A DNA stretch of 64,000 bases from Flagellimonas sp. S3867 (GTDB taxonomy: Bacteria; Bacteroidota; Bacteroidia; Flavobacteriales; Flavobacteriaceae). Below are positions 1 to 9,315 of the stretch, piece by piece; the first letter of the stretch is position 1, and each line of letters starts with the position of its first letter. The stretch is taken from contig NZ_JACVMN010000003.1 in NCBI RefSeq assembly GCF_014698935.1, forward strand, positions 62,001-126,000. The letters are read 5' to 3'. The notes below the pieces were generated by a model that made no database searches, was not told the origin of the DNA, and was given only the letters and a program-made list of their open reading frames with translations. Both the position numbers and the translations under genes were made by a program.

Positions 1-2
1 TG

Positions 3-401
3 CAACAAAATGATCAATCAGAACCATTGGTAAGAACTATTTTAAACATTGACGAAGATGCCAACTCCATGATACTGGCCGGTGATGTACCCCTAAACTC
101 CAAAGTACAATTAATGATGTCCACGATGGATGATATTGCGGAGGGAGCTTCCAATGCAGCCGAGTTAGCTATGCGAGATAGGAAAAGCAAACCTGAGCTG
201 GCCATATTGGTGAGTTGTGTAGGAAGAAAATTGGTGTTGGATCAGCGAACTGAAGATGAAATAGAAGAGGTGGCCGATATTATTGGCGACCAGGCTAAAA
301 TCACAGGGTTTTACTCTTATGGCGAAATGGCACCGTTTGCAGGAAAAAACGAATGCCAATTGCATAACCAAACCATGACCCTAACATTAATGAGTGAATA
401 A
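3..401 (+). CDS. FIST domain sensory protein, C-terminal part (5' truncated by window edge)
   Basis: The frame is open to the window edge, so only about 132 C-terminal residues are present. The segment has the FIST_C hallmark GFYSYGEMAPF followed by CQLHNQTMTLTLMSE at the very end. FIST proteins are proposed small-ligand sensors that are usually encoded next to signalling proteins. That fits here: the stop codon at 399-401 is followed at once by the ATG of a histidine kinase at 402, implying translational coupling. The ligand cannot be read from the sequence. Confidence 0.85.
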   Translation, partial: QQNDQSEPLVRTILNIDEDANSMILAGDVPLNSKVQLMMSTMDDIAEGASNAAELAMRDRKSKPELAILVSCVGRKLVLDQRTEDEIEEVADIIGDQAKITGFYSYGEMAPFAGKNECQLHNQTMTLTLMSE

Positions 402-1460
402 ATGCATTCTCTACTTAAAAGACAAATAAAGAAATTTTTGCCTACGGAATTGGCCGAACATCCAGAATTGGAGGTGTTCTTTGATTCCGTGAGTAAATCA
501 TATTCAGATTTTGATGAAAAACTGAAAATGATTCAACGGGCCACGTCTTTAAGTTCAGAGGAATTGTACAATGCCAATTTACGATTGAACAAAGAAGCGG
601 AGAACCAGCGTAAGGTACTTGAATCCTTAAGTCGGGCAGTCGCTTCCATGCAGGACAAAACCTCGGACAGAATCAATGGAAAGCTGGATGTTAATCCACA
701 GAAATTGGTCGAGGATATTGAGAAACAGGCGCATAAACTTGTTGAAATAACGGCCGAAAAGGACATGCTGCTCAAGAATTTGGAGCAACAGAACGAATCC
801 TTGAACAATTATGCACACATGGTTTCCCATGATCTTAAATCCCCAATTAGAAATGTACACTCATTGGTGAGTTGGGTATTTGAAGATGGGCAGAAAGTTT
901 TTAAAGAACAGAGCAAGGAAAATGTGCAATTGATTTTTCAAAACTTGGCGAAGATGGACAGCTTGATTGATGGAATCTTAAGGCATTCAACCATAGATTC
1001 CATCCAAGAAAATGCATCTACCGTTGATTTAAATGAGCTCATTGCTGAAATAGAACGAACCATTTATGTGCCTGAAAACGTAACCATCAAAAAAAGCAGG
1101 CATTTGCCAAAATTGTTAACGGGTAAATACAGAATAGAGCAGTTGTTTAAAAACTTGATCACCAATGCCATTGCTGCCGCCGAGGATAAAGAGGACGGAT
1201 CTATTATGATTGATGTTAAGGAAGAGTACGATGGATGGCTTTTTAGTGTTACCGATAATGGAAAAGGAATACCCAAGCATTTACAGACTGGAATTTTTGG
1301 AATGTTCAAAAAACTTGAGAACAACTCCGGGGCAACGGGAATTGGACTGGCCCTGGTAAAGAAAATTATAAATTTTTATAAAGGTGACATCTGGTTATCC
1401 TCGGAAGAGGGCATGGGTACCACCTTCTTTTTTACAATTAAAAATGACCCCAATGGCTGA
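402..1460 (+). CDS. Cytoplasmic sensor histidine kinase
   Basis: A 352-residue protein with no membrane segment. Residues 1-140 are a charged, largely coiled-coil region (heptads around 55-75 and 100-135). The H-box MVSHDLKSP places the phospho-accepting His at residue 143. The HATPase_c domain follows, with N-box LFKNLITNAI (about 248-257), G1 box DNGKGIP (285-291) and G2 box GATGIGLALV (310-319). With no sensor of its own visible, it probably receives its signal from the upstream FIST protein (inference). It starts directly after the FIST stop and overlaps the downstream Hpt gene, so FIST-HK-Hpt-LytTR looks like one phosphorelay operon. Confidence 0.9.
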   Translation: MHSLLKRQIKKFLPTELAEHPELEVFFDSVSKSYSDFDEKLKMIQRATSLSSEELYNANLRLNKEAENQRKVLESLSRAVASMQDKTSDRINGKLDVNPQKLVEDIEKQAHKLVEITAEKDMLLKNLEQQNESLNNYAHMVSHDLKSPIRNVHSLVSWVFEDGQKVFKEQSKENVQLIFQNLAKMDSLIDGILRHSTIDSIQENASTVDLNELIAEIERTIYVPENVTIKKSRHLPKLLTGKYRIEQLFKNLITNAIAAAEDKEDGSIMIDVKEEYDGWLFSVTDNGKGIPKHLQTGIFGMFKKLENNSGATGIGLALVKKIINFYKGDIWLSSEEGMGTTFFFTIKNDPNG

Positions 1461-1776
1461 GCAACCCAACTTGGATTATATAAAAGAGATTTCTGGTGGA
1501 AACGAGGATTTTGAAAAGAAATTCTTGACCATCATCCAAACAGAATTTCCAAAGGAAAAGAATGACTATCTAGAAAATCTGGAAAGCGACAATTTGGAAG
1601 AGTCCGCAAAAATTGTCCATAAAATAAAACACAAATTAGGTATTCTTGGATTGACGGGGGGGTACAAATTGGCCATTAAGTACGAAGAAGATCTTAAGTA
1701 CGGAGATACAAAGCTCAAAGAAGAGTTTAAGCAAATATTGAAATCAGTAGAAGAGTTCATTTTAAAAATAGCTTAA
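1453..1776 (+). CDS. Hpt domain phosphotransfer protein
   Basis: A 107-residue helical protein. The motif IVHKIKHKLGILGL matches the histidine phosphotransfer helix (HxxKxxxxxLG), so the first His of that motif is the likely phosphosite. I chose the ATG at 1453, which overlaps the kinase stop at 1458-1460; 1444 (MTPMAEQ) is an equally possible start. A longer frame reaching back to 1384 lies inside the kinase ATPase domain and is not used. It probably shuttles phosphate from the upstream kinase to the downstream LytTR regulator. Confidence 0.8.
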   Translation: MAEQPNLDYIKEISGGNEDFEKKFLTIIQTEFPKEKNDYLENLESDNLEESAKIVHKIKHKLGILGLTGGYKLAIKYEEDLKYGDTKLKEEFKQILKSVEEFILKIA

Positions 1777-1777
1777 G

Positions 1778-2488
1778 GTGAGATGTATAATAGTAGATGA
1801 CGAAGCGAGTGCAAGGGCGATAGTTTCAGAACTATGCAAGGCTATTCCTGAAATGGAGGTGGTAGCTGAATTTCCCAATGCGCTGGAGGCGCTAAAATTT
1901 TTAAAGCACGAAACTGTGGATTTAATCTTTTTGGACATCCATATGCCCAAACTTACTGGAGTGGACTTCATTGAAATGGCGAATGATCCCCCAAAAATTG
2001 TCTTGACCACCTCTGATAAAGAATTTGCTATTGAAGCCTATGGATATGAATTTATTGTAGATTATTTGGTAAAGCCAATTACCTACGAACGCTTTCAAAA
2101 GTGTATTATAAAGTTGAACAATGCTTTCAGGCAATTGGCCACTGAGCAGACAGAAAACCAATTGATGCAAGCGGAAGATGAAGATCTGTACATCAATATT
2201 GATCGTAGACTCATCAAATTAAAATTTCACGATATATTGTTGATTGAGGCGCAGGGTGATTATATAGAAATTAAAACACAGCATAAACAGTATCGTGTAC
2301 ATTCCACCCTGAAAAAAATCAAGGAAAAATTACCACAATCCCGATTTTTGCAAATTCATAGATCGTTTATAATAAACTTCACTCAAATTATTGATATTCA
2401 GGATAATAGTGTGTTGATTCAACGGAGTGTCATTCCAATAAGTCGGTCAAATAGACCTGAATTAATGCAACGGCTAAATCTATTATAA
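1778..2488 (+). CDS. LytTR-family response regulator
   Basis: A 236-residue two-domain regulator. The receiver has the acidic pocket VDDE (6-9), phospho-acceptor Asp53 in LIFLDIHMP, and Lys99 in YLVKPI. The LytTR DNA-binding domain covers about 145-236, with the typical LKFHDILLIEAQGDYIEI and LPQSRFLQIHRSFIIN strands. The start is GTG at 1778, only 1 nt after the Hpt stop, which fixes it. It is the probable output of the FIST/HK/Hpt relay. Confidence 0.92.
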   Translation: MRCIIVDDEASARAIVSELCKAIPEMEVVAEFPNALEALKFLKHETVDLIFLDIHMPKLTGVDFIEMANDPPKIVLTTSDKEFAIEAYGYEFIVDYLVKPITYERFQKCIIKLNNAFRQLATEQTENQLMQAEDEDLYINIDRRLIKLKFHDILLIEAQGDYIEIKTQHKQYRVHSTLKKIKEKLPQSRFLQIHRSFIINFTQIIDIQDNSVLIQRSVIPISRSNRPELMQRLNLL

Positions 2489-2594
2489 AAAAGAAGGAAA
2501 AATACTACAATTTAACTATTATTTTACGTTATAGATACGAGCACTTTGTGAAAATGTTAAATGATAGTAGATAACCAATTAAATCTTTTAACAT

Positions 2595-2897
2595 ATGTCA
2601 TTGGAAATAAAAGAACACAGAGGAATTTTTGAAATCTTTGGTAAGGTAACCACACAACATGTTGGAGCGCTGAACTCCTATTTTAATCACATTATGGAAC
2701 AACACGATAACATTGTGGTTAGCCTGGAAAGGGTTACAGAGTTGGACTCAGCATCCGCGCATTTTTTTGAAAAACTCTACCAAAAATCAGCCCGACAAAA
2801 CAAAGTGGTTTCTTTGATTGGTCGACAAAATTCATGTGTGACAGAGATTTTGAATGCTACAAAAACCAATTATATTCTTAGTCCAGATAGAATATAA
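2595..2897 (+). CDS. STAS-domain-like small protein
   Basis: A 100-residue single-domain protein. The layout (KEHRGIFEIFGKVTTQHV, then NIVVSLERVTELDSASAHFFEKLYQKSARQNKVVSLIG) matches STAS/anti-sigma-antagonist folds: beta hairpin, a strand ending in an Asp-Ser pair, helix, strand. The usual phospho-Ser region reads ELDSASAHF. It stands alone, 106 nt after the LytTR gene, and ends in a hairpin shared with the opposing gene. STAS is the best reading, but sequence support is modest. Confidence 0.6.
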   Translation: MSLEIKEHRGIFEIFGKVTTQHVGALNSYFNHIMEQHDNIVVSLERVTELDSASAHFFEKLYQKSARQNKVVSLIGRQNSCVTEILNATKTNYILSPDRI

Positions 2898-2905
2898 AAG
2901 CATAG

Positions 2906-2934
2906 CTTGGGCATCACTTTTTGGTGATGCCCGA
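2906..2934. terminator. Bidirectional hairpin terminator
   Basis: CTTGGGCATCAC and GTGATGCCCGAG form a stem with one mismatch around a short T-rich loop. It lies between the stops of two convergent genes (2897 on plus, 2942 on minus) and probably ends both transcripts. Confidence 0.75.
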
Positions 2935-2941
2935 GTTCTTA

Positions 2942-4678
2942 CTACCTAATTATAAGTCGATGGGTTTCCGACTTTTCTTCAGCTATTATCTTTATAAAAT
3001 AAAGCCCAGAACGATAACTTTCCACATTAAAAGGTGTTCCCATCGTGTATTTGCCCTCGTACATTAACTTGCCATCAAGGTTGATAATTTGAATTGTTGG
3101 GTTCTTCATCTCCTTATTGTTGAGGTAAAAGGCTGACCTTGTGGGATTGGGATAAAAAACCGTAGATCTATAATTTTTTGGAAGATCATCGATCAATTCC
3201 GGTTCATCAGGAATCCTTGCTCTTAACGGAGTACCTCCAGAGACCTGATATTCGTACGCACCAATATCAAATGCAGACCCTGAAGGTCTGGATTCGTTCT
3301 CCAAATCAAAAGTTACACCCCAAGATGAGACATTGGAGCCGGCATCCACAACATCTGAAGTTTCTGAACTGGGGCTGTAATCGTCATTTAAAATATCCGT
3401 TAAGCCCAAAGTATCCATTTGCCGTGTCATAATGTTATTGTAAATATTTGATAGCAAACTATCCCGAGCAGATCGGTCATTAAAATCAAAATAACTTTCC
3501 TGATTTTGTTTCCATGTATTGCTCCCCTCATAATCATTGCCCGGATCTACGATCAGATTATTCACAAAATAGGAGGGAACTTCATCTTGCGAAGCATAGA
3601 GTTTGGCTGGATCGTTGGTCTCGGTAATTTTCGTATTGTACAACATACCGGAATCTCCCGGTTCTATTATGGTGTTGTTCAAAATATAATAGCCTTCATT
3701 TATATCATCAAATTCATGCCTGTTGTGCATAAATATGCCATGAAAATCCGGACGCACAATCACGTTGTTGTAGATTTTGGTTCCGCTTTCCGCGCTTATA
3801 AATTGAATGCCTTGGCCATTTCCGCTAGAGCCGTTGATCATGGTGTTGTTGTAAACCTCATAGATTCCACCCCCGATGCTCATAGCAAAATCTTGATAAT
3901 ACACATTGTCACGGCCATAATTACTTATGTAATTGTCTCGAATTTTTCCATTCTCGCTAACCAAGTTTAATTGAATTCCATCCCAGTCTACATCCTCAAT
4001 GATGTTATTGTGGATATCGACATTCTTCAACCAATGCCCAAAAATTTTAGTGCCGTTACAACTTCGGTTAGAGTTGATTTTATATCCACCGGTAAAGCCA
4101 ACATAGATGCCCTCGCCACCAGTATCGTGAATGTAGTTGTGATGAATATCCAGATTTTCCAATACAAATCCATTCACTCGCCATGTATCTGGATCATTAC
4201 AATAGGGATCTGTTTTTGCCATGATACCTGCAAAACCCGCAGAAGAAATTTCAATGTGGTCTATTTCGATATCCGTGCTGAAATTCTCTACGTAAATACC
4301 AACCGCTCCGCCACCTGTTCCCGCTATTTCAATGCCATAGGTATGGGAAGAATCACCTGTTCCTGTCAATCGGATGTACTTACTTTTTTTAAAAGAGATT
4401 CCAGTATAGACGCTTTCCGTTAATACTACTTTCCCGCCGCAGTTTTTAATAATCAGCGGTTGAGCGGCTGTGCCTTCAAAATCATAAAACCGAATACCAG
4501 CATAATTCCCGGCTTGAATACAGATGGTGTCCCCGGGAGAATAAGTAACCTGTGATGCCCAAATAAGGTTAAGAGAAGTCGCTGAAAGTCCGGTAAGCGT
4601 AACATCGCAGTTACAGTTCTGCGCAAAAGTGAGGGTGGCCCATAGCAATGAAGCCAAGAGTAAAAATCCATTTTTCAT
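2942..4678 (-). CDS. Secreted right-handed beta-helix protein with T9SS sorting tail
   Basis: A 578-residue exported protein. Residues 1-19 are a signal peptide ending ATLTFAQ. The middle (about 50-400) is rich in repeated Asn-Asn/turn motifs such as IYNNVIV, VYNNTMI, ILNNTII and VDIHNNIIEDV, typical of parallel beta-helix proteins of the pectin lyase-like/NosD type. The last ~75 residues (FYPNPTRSAFYL ... GLYFIKIIAEEKSETHRLIIR) are a type A T9SS C-terminal sorting domain, so surface attachment or secretion is expected. It could be a polysaccharide lyase or epimerase acting on the polymer made by the neighbouring locus, or only an adhesin; no catalytic residues can be assigned. Confidence 0.88.
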   Translation of the reverse strand: MKNGFLLLASLLWATLTFAQNCNCDVTLTGLSATSLNLIWASQVTYSPGDTICIQAGNYAGIRFYDFEGTAAQPLIIKNCGGKVVLTESVYTGISFKKSKYIRLTGTGDSSHTYGIEIAGTGGGAVGIYVENFSTDIEIDHIEISSAGFAGIMAKTDPYCNDPDTWRVNGFVLENLDIHHNYIHDTGGEGIYVGFTGGYKINSNRSCNGTKIFGHWLKNVDIHNNIIEDVDWDGIQLNLVSENGKIRDNYISNYGRDNVYYQDFAMSIGGGIYEVYNNTMINGSSGNGQGIQFISAESGTKIYNNVIVRPDFHGIFMHNRHEFDDINEGYYILNNTIIEPGDSGMLYNTKITETNDPAKLYASQDEVPSYFVNNLIVDPGNDYEGSNTWKQNQESYFDFNDRSARDSLLSNIYNNIMTRQMDTLGLTDILNDDYSPSSETSDVVDAGSNVSSWGVTFDLENESRPSGSAFDIGAYEYQVSGGTPLRARIPDEPELIDDLPKNYRSTVFYPNPTRSAFYLNNKEMKNPTIQIINLDGKLMYEGKYTMGTPFNVESYRSGLYFIKIIAEEKSETHRLIIR

Positions 4679-5014
4679 AATATATAGTTTTGGTTGTTCT
4701 ATGCCATGTATCTATTCAAATGCCAAAAAAGCACGGATAGGTTTTGGGGGAAGCTGGAGGGGAATGTTAAAGATAACTACAATGTAATAAAAATCCTACA
4801 CATTTTAATTTTATTAACTAGTAGTATGGACGAATAACAAATTATTGGATACTGCCATATTTCATAACGGTAAGAAGGAAATACGGTATTGATTTATGTC
4901 GTTGGGAATTTCATATACATTAATGGGTCATACACAACATAAATAGGAAAAAACTTACATAAAAAATTGAAATTACGTTTTGTATTTCAATAATACAGAT
5001 GTAAATAAGCAGAA
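4679..5014. promoter_or_regulatory. Divergent intergenic region with inverted repeat ahead of the acyltransferase
   Basis: No gene is visible in these 336 bp between divergent genes. TTGAAATTAC and GTATTTCAA at 4967-4990 form an inverted repeat 25 nt before the MBOAT start, a possible operator. ATCCTAC at 4793-4799 resembles the AAAAGTAGGAT motif found ahead of other exopolysaccharide genes in this window. Confidence 0.4.
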
Positions 5015-6472
5015 ATGATTTTTAATTCCCTTGAATTTGCCATTTTCCTACCAGTGGTATTTATTCTTTATTGGTATGTTTTTAACAAGAACTTAAAACA
5101 CCAAAACCTATTGATTTTAGCTTCCAGTTATTTGTTCTATGGATGGTGGGACTGGAGGTTTCTTTCGTTGATAATTTTCAGCACCATGGCTGATTATTTG
5201 ATTGGTACAGCTTTGGTCAAACAAGAAAAACAAAATGCAAGAAAGGTACTTTTATGGACCAGTATATTTGTGAATCTTGGTTTTTTGGGCTTCTTCAAAT
5301 ATTATAATTTCTTCCTGGACAATTTTGTATCGGCATTCACTTTTTTCGGAAGTGAATTGAATGCCAACTCTTTGAATATCATTTTACCTGTGGGAATCAG
5401 TTTTTATACGTTCCAAACCCTTAGCTATACCATCGATGTGTATAAAAGAAAGTTGGAACCGGAGCAAGATTTTGTTGCCTTCGCGGCATTTGTAAGCTTT
5501 TTTCCGCAACTGGTGGCGGGACCTATCGAGAGGGCCACAAACCTTTTACCTCAATTTCCGGTCAAACGAAAGTTTAGCTATAGCAAGGCTGCGGATGGCA
5601 TGCGTCAGATACTTTGGGGTCTTTTCAAAAAAGTGGTGATTGCTGACAATTGCGCCGAGTTTGCCAATATGATTTTTAATGGATCTGAGAACTACTCCGG
5701 AAGTATGTTGGTGTTGGGCGCTTTGTTCTTCACGTTCCAAATTTATGGCGATTTCTCTGGATATTCAGATATAGCAATCGGTACTTCAAGACTTTTTGGT
5801 TTCAATCTAAAACGCAATTTTGCATACCCCTATTTTTCCAGGGATATTGCCGAGTTTTGGCGACGGTGGCATATTTCACTTTCCACCTGGTTTCGAGATT
5901 ATTTATATATCCCATTAGGAGGGAGCAGGGGAGGAACTTCTATGAAAATCAGGAATACATTCATCATTTTCATTGTCAGCGGATTTTGGCATGGGGCCAA
6001 CTGGACCTTCATTGTTTGGGGAGCATTAAACGCCATCTATTTTTTACCTTTATTGTTGACGAATAAGAATAGAAATAATCTAGAAGTTGTTGCAAAAGGA
6101 AAATTACTGCCCTCAATCAAGGAGGTGTGGGCCATGTCAACAACCTTTACATTAACGGTTCTGGCCTGGATTTTCTTTAGGGCCGAAAACTTGGGCCATG
6201 CACTTACCTATATCTCCGATATATTTTCAAGTACCCTTTTTACAATACCTGAATTTGATAGATACCTGGGCTTTAAGGTGGTTCTGATTTTTACGCTGTT
6301 GATTTTCTTTTTGATTATTGAATGGATGGGTCGTGAAAATGAATATGCCATTGAAGGGTTGAGGGTGAGAATGAACAAGAGAGTTTACCGTTGGTCTTTC
6401 TACTTGATCATATGGAGTTTCATTTTCATTTTTTCAGGAAACGAACAAGAATTTATCTATTTCCAATTCTAA
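5015..6472 (+). CDS. MBOAT family O-acyltransferase (AlgI-like)
   Basis: A 485-residue polytopic membrane protein. The conserved MBOAT block FWRRWHISLSTWFRDYLYIPLGG (split here as FWRRWHISLSTW, residues 281-292, and FRDYLYIPLGG) is followed by the catalytic-type His326 in SGFWHGANW. AlgI-like proteins move acetyl groups across the inner membrane for O-acetylation of exopolysaccharide. The next gene, 11 nt downstream, encodes a membrane-anchored SGNH-like protein of the kind that completes such systems (AlgJ/AlgX-like role). Together they probably acetylate the polymer made downstream. Confidence 0.93.
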   Translation: MIFNSLEFAIFLPVVFILYWYVFNKNLKHQNLLILASSYLFYGWWDWRFLSLIIFSTMADYLIGTALVKQEKQNARKVLLWTSIFVNLGFLGFFKYYNFFLDNFVSAFTFFGSELNANSLNIILPVGISFYTFQTLSYTIDVYKRKLEPEQDFVAFAAFVSFFPQLVAGPIERATNLLPQFPVKRKFSYSKAADGMRQILWGLFKKVVIADNCAEFANMIFNGSENYSGSMLVLGALFFTFQIYGDFSGYSDIAIGTSRLFGFNLKRNFAYPYFSRDIAEFWRRWHISLSTWFRDYLYIPLGGSRGGTSMKIRNTFIIFIVSGFWHGANWTFIVWGALNAIYFLPLLLTNKNRNNLEVVAKGKLLPSIKEVWAMSTTFTLTVLAWIFFRAENLGHALTYISDIFSSTLFTIPEFDRYLGFKVVLIFTLLIFFLIIEWMGRENEYAIEGLRVRMNKRVYRWSFYLIIWSFIFIFSGNEQEFIYFQF

Positions 6473-6483
6473 AAAAATACACC

Positions 6484-7524
6484 ATGATACGTAATTTGAT
6501 CAAACAAGTATTGGCTTTTGCCGCAATTTGGTTTGTACTTATGTACCTCATATGTCTATTTCTGCCATTCCATTATTTCAATGCGGAATATCCCATGTGG
6601 AAAAGTAAAATGGAGGTCATGGAATCAAATAATACCTTCAGTAACCTTATAATTGGAGATAGTAGGGTTATTGCCGGAATCAATCCAGATGCTCTTGGAT
6701 CCAATTACTACAATTTGGCCTTGGGAGGTGGCACACCAATGGAAGGGTATTACTCCTTAAAACGCATGCTTGAAGCGGGAAAAAAAGTGGATACCATTGT
6801 TGTGTCCTATGCCCCAATACACTTTGAACAATCAGAAATGTTTTGGGATAGACAGGTAAAATATAATTTCTATAACCTTGATGAGATTGATGAAATTTTT
6901 AGCGAATTGAATACCGAAAATGAGATTTTTTGGACATATGAAGGTGATAAAAACTTTGAGGAATCAGAAAAAAACACCTTGATACGGCGGGCGTACAAAA
7001 CCTATTTTAAATTTCCCACGGAGCTAAGAACTGAACTGAGTAAATCTTTCTTATTACGAGGTTATACCAACTACAATGTGTACCAAGAAATAAAAAATAG
7101 AAGAGGATGTTTTGACTTTGGTCGAGCTGATTTTTCCAACGATTTAAATGTCGAGGCGAAACGGATAGATTTTTCACCAAAAAAAGTGTTGATTTCATCG
7201 TTGGAAAAGATGTTTGCACTAGCCGAGAAAAACAGTGTAACTGTTATGTATGTCTCCTTACCCATGAACAGGACTTCGTATCGAGCGCTGAGTGATGAAT
7301 ATCGCGAAGGAGTAAAACAAATGGATAGGGCATTAAAAAGAAAACATCCCGAGGTCGAATTTATAAATCCCGCATTGGTATATTATGATGACACCTACTT
7401 TGGAGATGCCTCACATCTCAATAAAAAAGGAAGAGAAAAGTTCACTTTTGAACTTAAACAATACGTGAGCAAAACACTTTTTGAATCCCAAAATTCTTTG
7501 ACGGGATTGGAATTTGACCAATAG
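6484..7524 (+). CDS. Membrane-anchored SGNH/GDSL-like protein, partner of MBOAT acyltransferase
   Basis: 347 residues from the ATG at 6484; an earlier in-frame ATG lies inside the MBOAT gene. One N-terminal membrane helix (about 8-28) precedes a periplasmic domain. LIIGDSRVIAG gives the nucleophile Ser60 in a GDS motif, and FGDASHLNKKG near the C terminus gives the DxxH pair of SGNH hydrolases. Families of this type (DltD, AlgJ, AlgX) transfer or hydrolyse acetyl esters on polysaccharides. Spacing of 11 nt from the MBOAT gene supports joint function. Confidence 0.8.
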   Translation: MIRNLIKQVLAFAAIWFVLMYLICLFLPFHYFNAEYPMWKSKMEVMESNNTFSNLIIGDSRVIAGINPDALGSNYYNLALGGGTPMEGYYSLKRMLEAGKKVDTIVVSYAPIHFEQSEMFWDRQVKYNFYNLDEIDEIFSELNTENEIFWTYEGDKNFEESEKNTLIRRAYKTYFKFPTELRTELSKSFLLRGYTNYNVYQEIKNRRGCFDFGRADFSNDLNVEAKRIDFSPKKVLISSLEKMFALAEKNSVTVMYVSLPMNRTSYRALSDEYREGVKQMDRALKRKHPEVEFINPALVYYDDTYFGDASHLNKKGREKFTFELKQYVSKTLFESQNSLTGLEFDQ

Positions 7525-7676
7525 ATTACACACTATTTTCTAGAAAAATGAACGGGTAAGAACTTTGATGGACTTGTGCCATATTTCATTGCTGCCCTAA
7601 CCCAATATCACAATTAAAACCTCTCACCACATAAAGGCCCGCTTTTACAACATTCAATTTATATAAAGTAATACAA

Positions 7677-7687
7677 ATCCTACTTTT
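7677..7687. promoter_or_regulatory. AAAAGTAGGAT motif copy (reverse orientation)
   Basis: ATCCTACTTTT lies 34 nt before the receiver gene at 7721. The same 11-mer occurs in the other orientation at 28216-28226 ahead of rfbB, with close variants at 17105-17116 and 28065-28073. This is a possible shared regulator site or promoter part for the exopolysaccharide genes. Confidence 0.4.
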
Positions 7688-7720
7688 AAACCATAATAAA
7701 TACTACAAAATTAAGATATC

Positions 7721-8086
7721 ATGAAAATACTGGTAGTAGATGACAAACAATCACTGAGTGAACTCGTTGCCCAATTTTTGGGACAATCCCATTCGGTAAC
7801 AACAATGGAAAATGGTTTGGCCGCTATTTCATGGCTACAGGCCGGTAATTTACCCGATTTGGTAATCACTGACCTCGAAATGCCCGAGATGGACGGATTT
7901 GAGTTGATTCGAAGAATCAAGGAATCAGGTGTCTTTTCCGATATCCCAATTATTGTGCTAAGCTGTAGGGACAGTAGTTCTGATCGTGTGGAGTGCTTAC
8001 GTTTGGGTGCGGATGATTATATAGTGAAGCCATTCAATCCCGAAGAATTAATGATCAGGGTGGACAAGCTGTTAATTAGACAATAG
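7721..8086 (+). CDS. Single-domain response regulator
   Basis: A 121-residue stand-alone receiver. It has the acidic pair DD (7-8), phospho-acceptor Asp51 in LVITDLEMPEMDGF, the switch Ser in VLSCRDSSS and Lys103 in IVKPFNPEE. No output domain is present. It sits 1 nt before the pseudo-receiver/sugar transferase gene and heads the exopolysaccharide operon, so it may control polymer initiation by protein contact (inference). Confidence 0.92.
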   Translation: MKILVVDDKQSLSELVAQFLGQSHSVTTMENGLAAISWLQAGNLPDLVITDLEMPEMDGFELIRRIKESGVFSDIPIIVLSCRDSSSDRVECLRLGADDYIVKPFNPEELMIRVDKLLIRQ

Positions 8087-8087
8087 C

Positions 8088-9314
8088 ATGGAAATACTTA
8101 CAAAGAATAAAACAAGGATACTCTATTTGGGATCCAACAAAAGGTTCGCAGATGAGTTCCATCGCTTTTCCGAAGGTGTTGAGGTCAATGCTTCGCAAAC
8201 AGGTGTCGGTGCCATACGTTGGCTACATCAAAATTGCGATTTCAAGGCCAAAAAATGGATAAACGCAAACCTGACCGTGGATGCAATTCTTTGTGAGCGA
8301 AACATTCCTCTGAAAACACTAAATGAGTTCGAAGAATACGTTGAGGAAGTGTTTGATCCAGCCAAGAAAATACCTTTTGTCCTATTGAGCGACAAGGTAA
8401 GCAAGGAAGACAAGTTAGAGGCCCTTGAAAGGGGGTTCGATGATATTTTTATTCACCCGATAAGTTTTGAACAGGTTCTGGAAAGAATTAATTTTTTGAA
8501 GGAACTTAAATCAAACCTCAGGGAACAAAAAATATCTTCAGGTCAAGAAGGAATTAAAGAATACAAAATAGGGTTTTGGAAAAGAAGCTTTGACATTGCC
8601 GTAGCCGCTACGGTTCTTTTGTTGGCCTCACCATTTTTATTACTTGTGATCTTGGCCATTCGGTTAGAGTCCAAAGGAAAAGTGTATTACATCTCAAAAC
8701 GGGTAGGTACCGGGTACAAGATTTTCAATTTTTTAAAATTAAGATCTATGTATCCAGATGCCGATAAACGTTTAAAGGAATTTCAACATTTAAATCAATA
8801 TGTGCATAATGATGTTGAACAAGCAAAAACCAATACTTCAGAACAAAACCCTGAAAAAGGAACCACACTTATTGGTGATGATAGCGAAGTGGATGAAACC
8901 ATGCACAATCAAAAAAGAAAACAAAGTGCAGAAAGTGCCTTTGTCAAATTTGATAACGATCCTAGAATAACCAAAGTTGGAAAGATAATTAGGAAACTGA
9001 GCATTGATGAATTACCGCAACTGATCAATGTCTTAAAAGGAGACATGTCCATTGTCGGCAATCGCCCCTTGCCTTTGTATGAGGCTGAAATGCTGACAAC
9101 GGATGAGTGGACCGAAAGATTCAATGGCCCATCAGGAATTACAGGTCTCTGGCAAGTTGAAGCCAGGGGAAGATCATCAAAAATGTCACCTGAAGAACGA
9201 AAGCAATTGGATATCAAGTACGTGAAGTATGCAAATAGTAAGTATGCCTTCTTGATTGATATGTGGATTGTACTTCGAACCTTTAAGGCAGTTTTCCAAA
9301 AAGAAAATGTATAA
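8088..9314 (+). CDS. Pseudo-receiver fused to undecaprenyl-phosphate sugar-phosphotransferase (bacterial sugar transferase)
   Basis: 408 residues. Residues 1-140 look like a degenerate receiver (RILYLGSNKRFADEF, then AILCERNIP where an Asp would be expected, and FIHPISFEQVLERI in place of the KP segment). Then comes WKRSFDIAVAATVLLLASPFLL, the membrane entry of polyprenyl-phosphate sugar-1-phosphate transferases, followed by KVGKIIRKLSIDELPQLINV, GDMSIVGNRPLP and SGITGLWQVEARG, the family hallmarks. A hydrophilic insert of about 70 residues (roughly 230-290) interrupts the catalytic domain between LRSMYPDADKR and FVKFDNDPRI. It should start repeat-unit synthesis on undecaprenyl phosphate. The receiver-like part suggests regulation by, or pairing with, the receiver encoded just upstream. 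Confidence 0.88.
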   Translation: MEILTKNKTRILYLGSNKRFADEFHRFSEGVEVNASQTGVGAIRWLHQNCDFKAKKWINANLTVDAILCERNIPLKTLNEFEEYVEEVFDPAKKIPFVLLSDKVSKEDKLEALERGFDDIFIHPISFEQVLERINFLKELKSNLREQKISSGQEGIKEYKIGFWKRSFDIAVAATVLLLASPFLLLVILAIRLESKGKVYYISKRVGTGYKIFNFLKLRSMYPDADKRLKEFQHLNQYVHNDVEQAKTNTSEQNPEKGTTLIGDDSEVDETMHNQKRKQSAESAFVKFDNDPRITKVGKIIRKLSIDELPQLINVLKGDMSIVGNRPLPLYEAEMLTTDEWTERFNGPSGITGLWQVEARGRSSKMSPEERKQLDIKYVKYANSKYAFLIDMWIVLRTFKAVFQKENV

Positions 9315-9315
9315 A

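Noticed and set aside
3178..4423. Plus-strand frames of 84-154 residues opposite the beta-helix gene
   Set aside because: Shadows of the minus-strand T9SS protein gene, whose signal peptide and sorting tail are clear.
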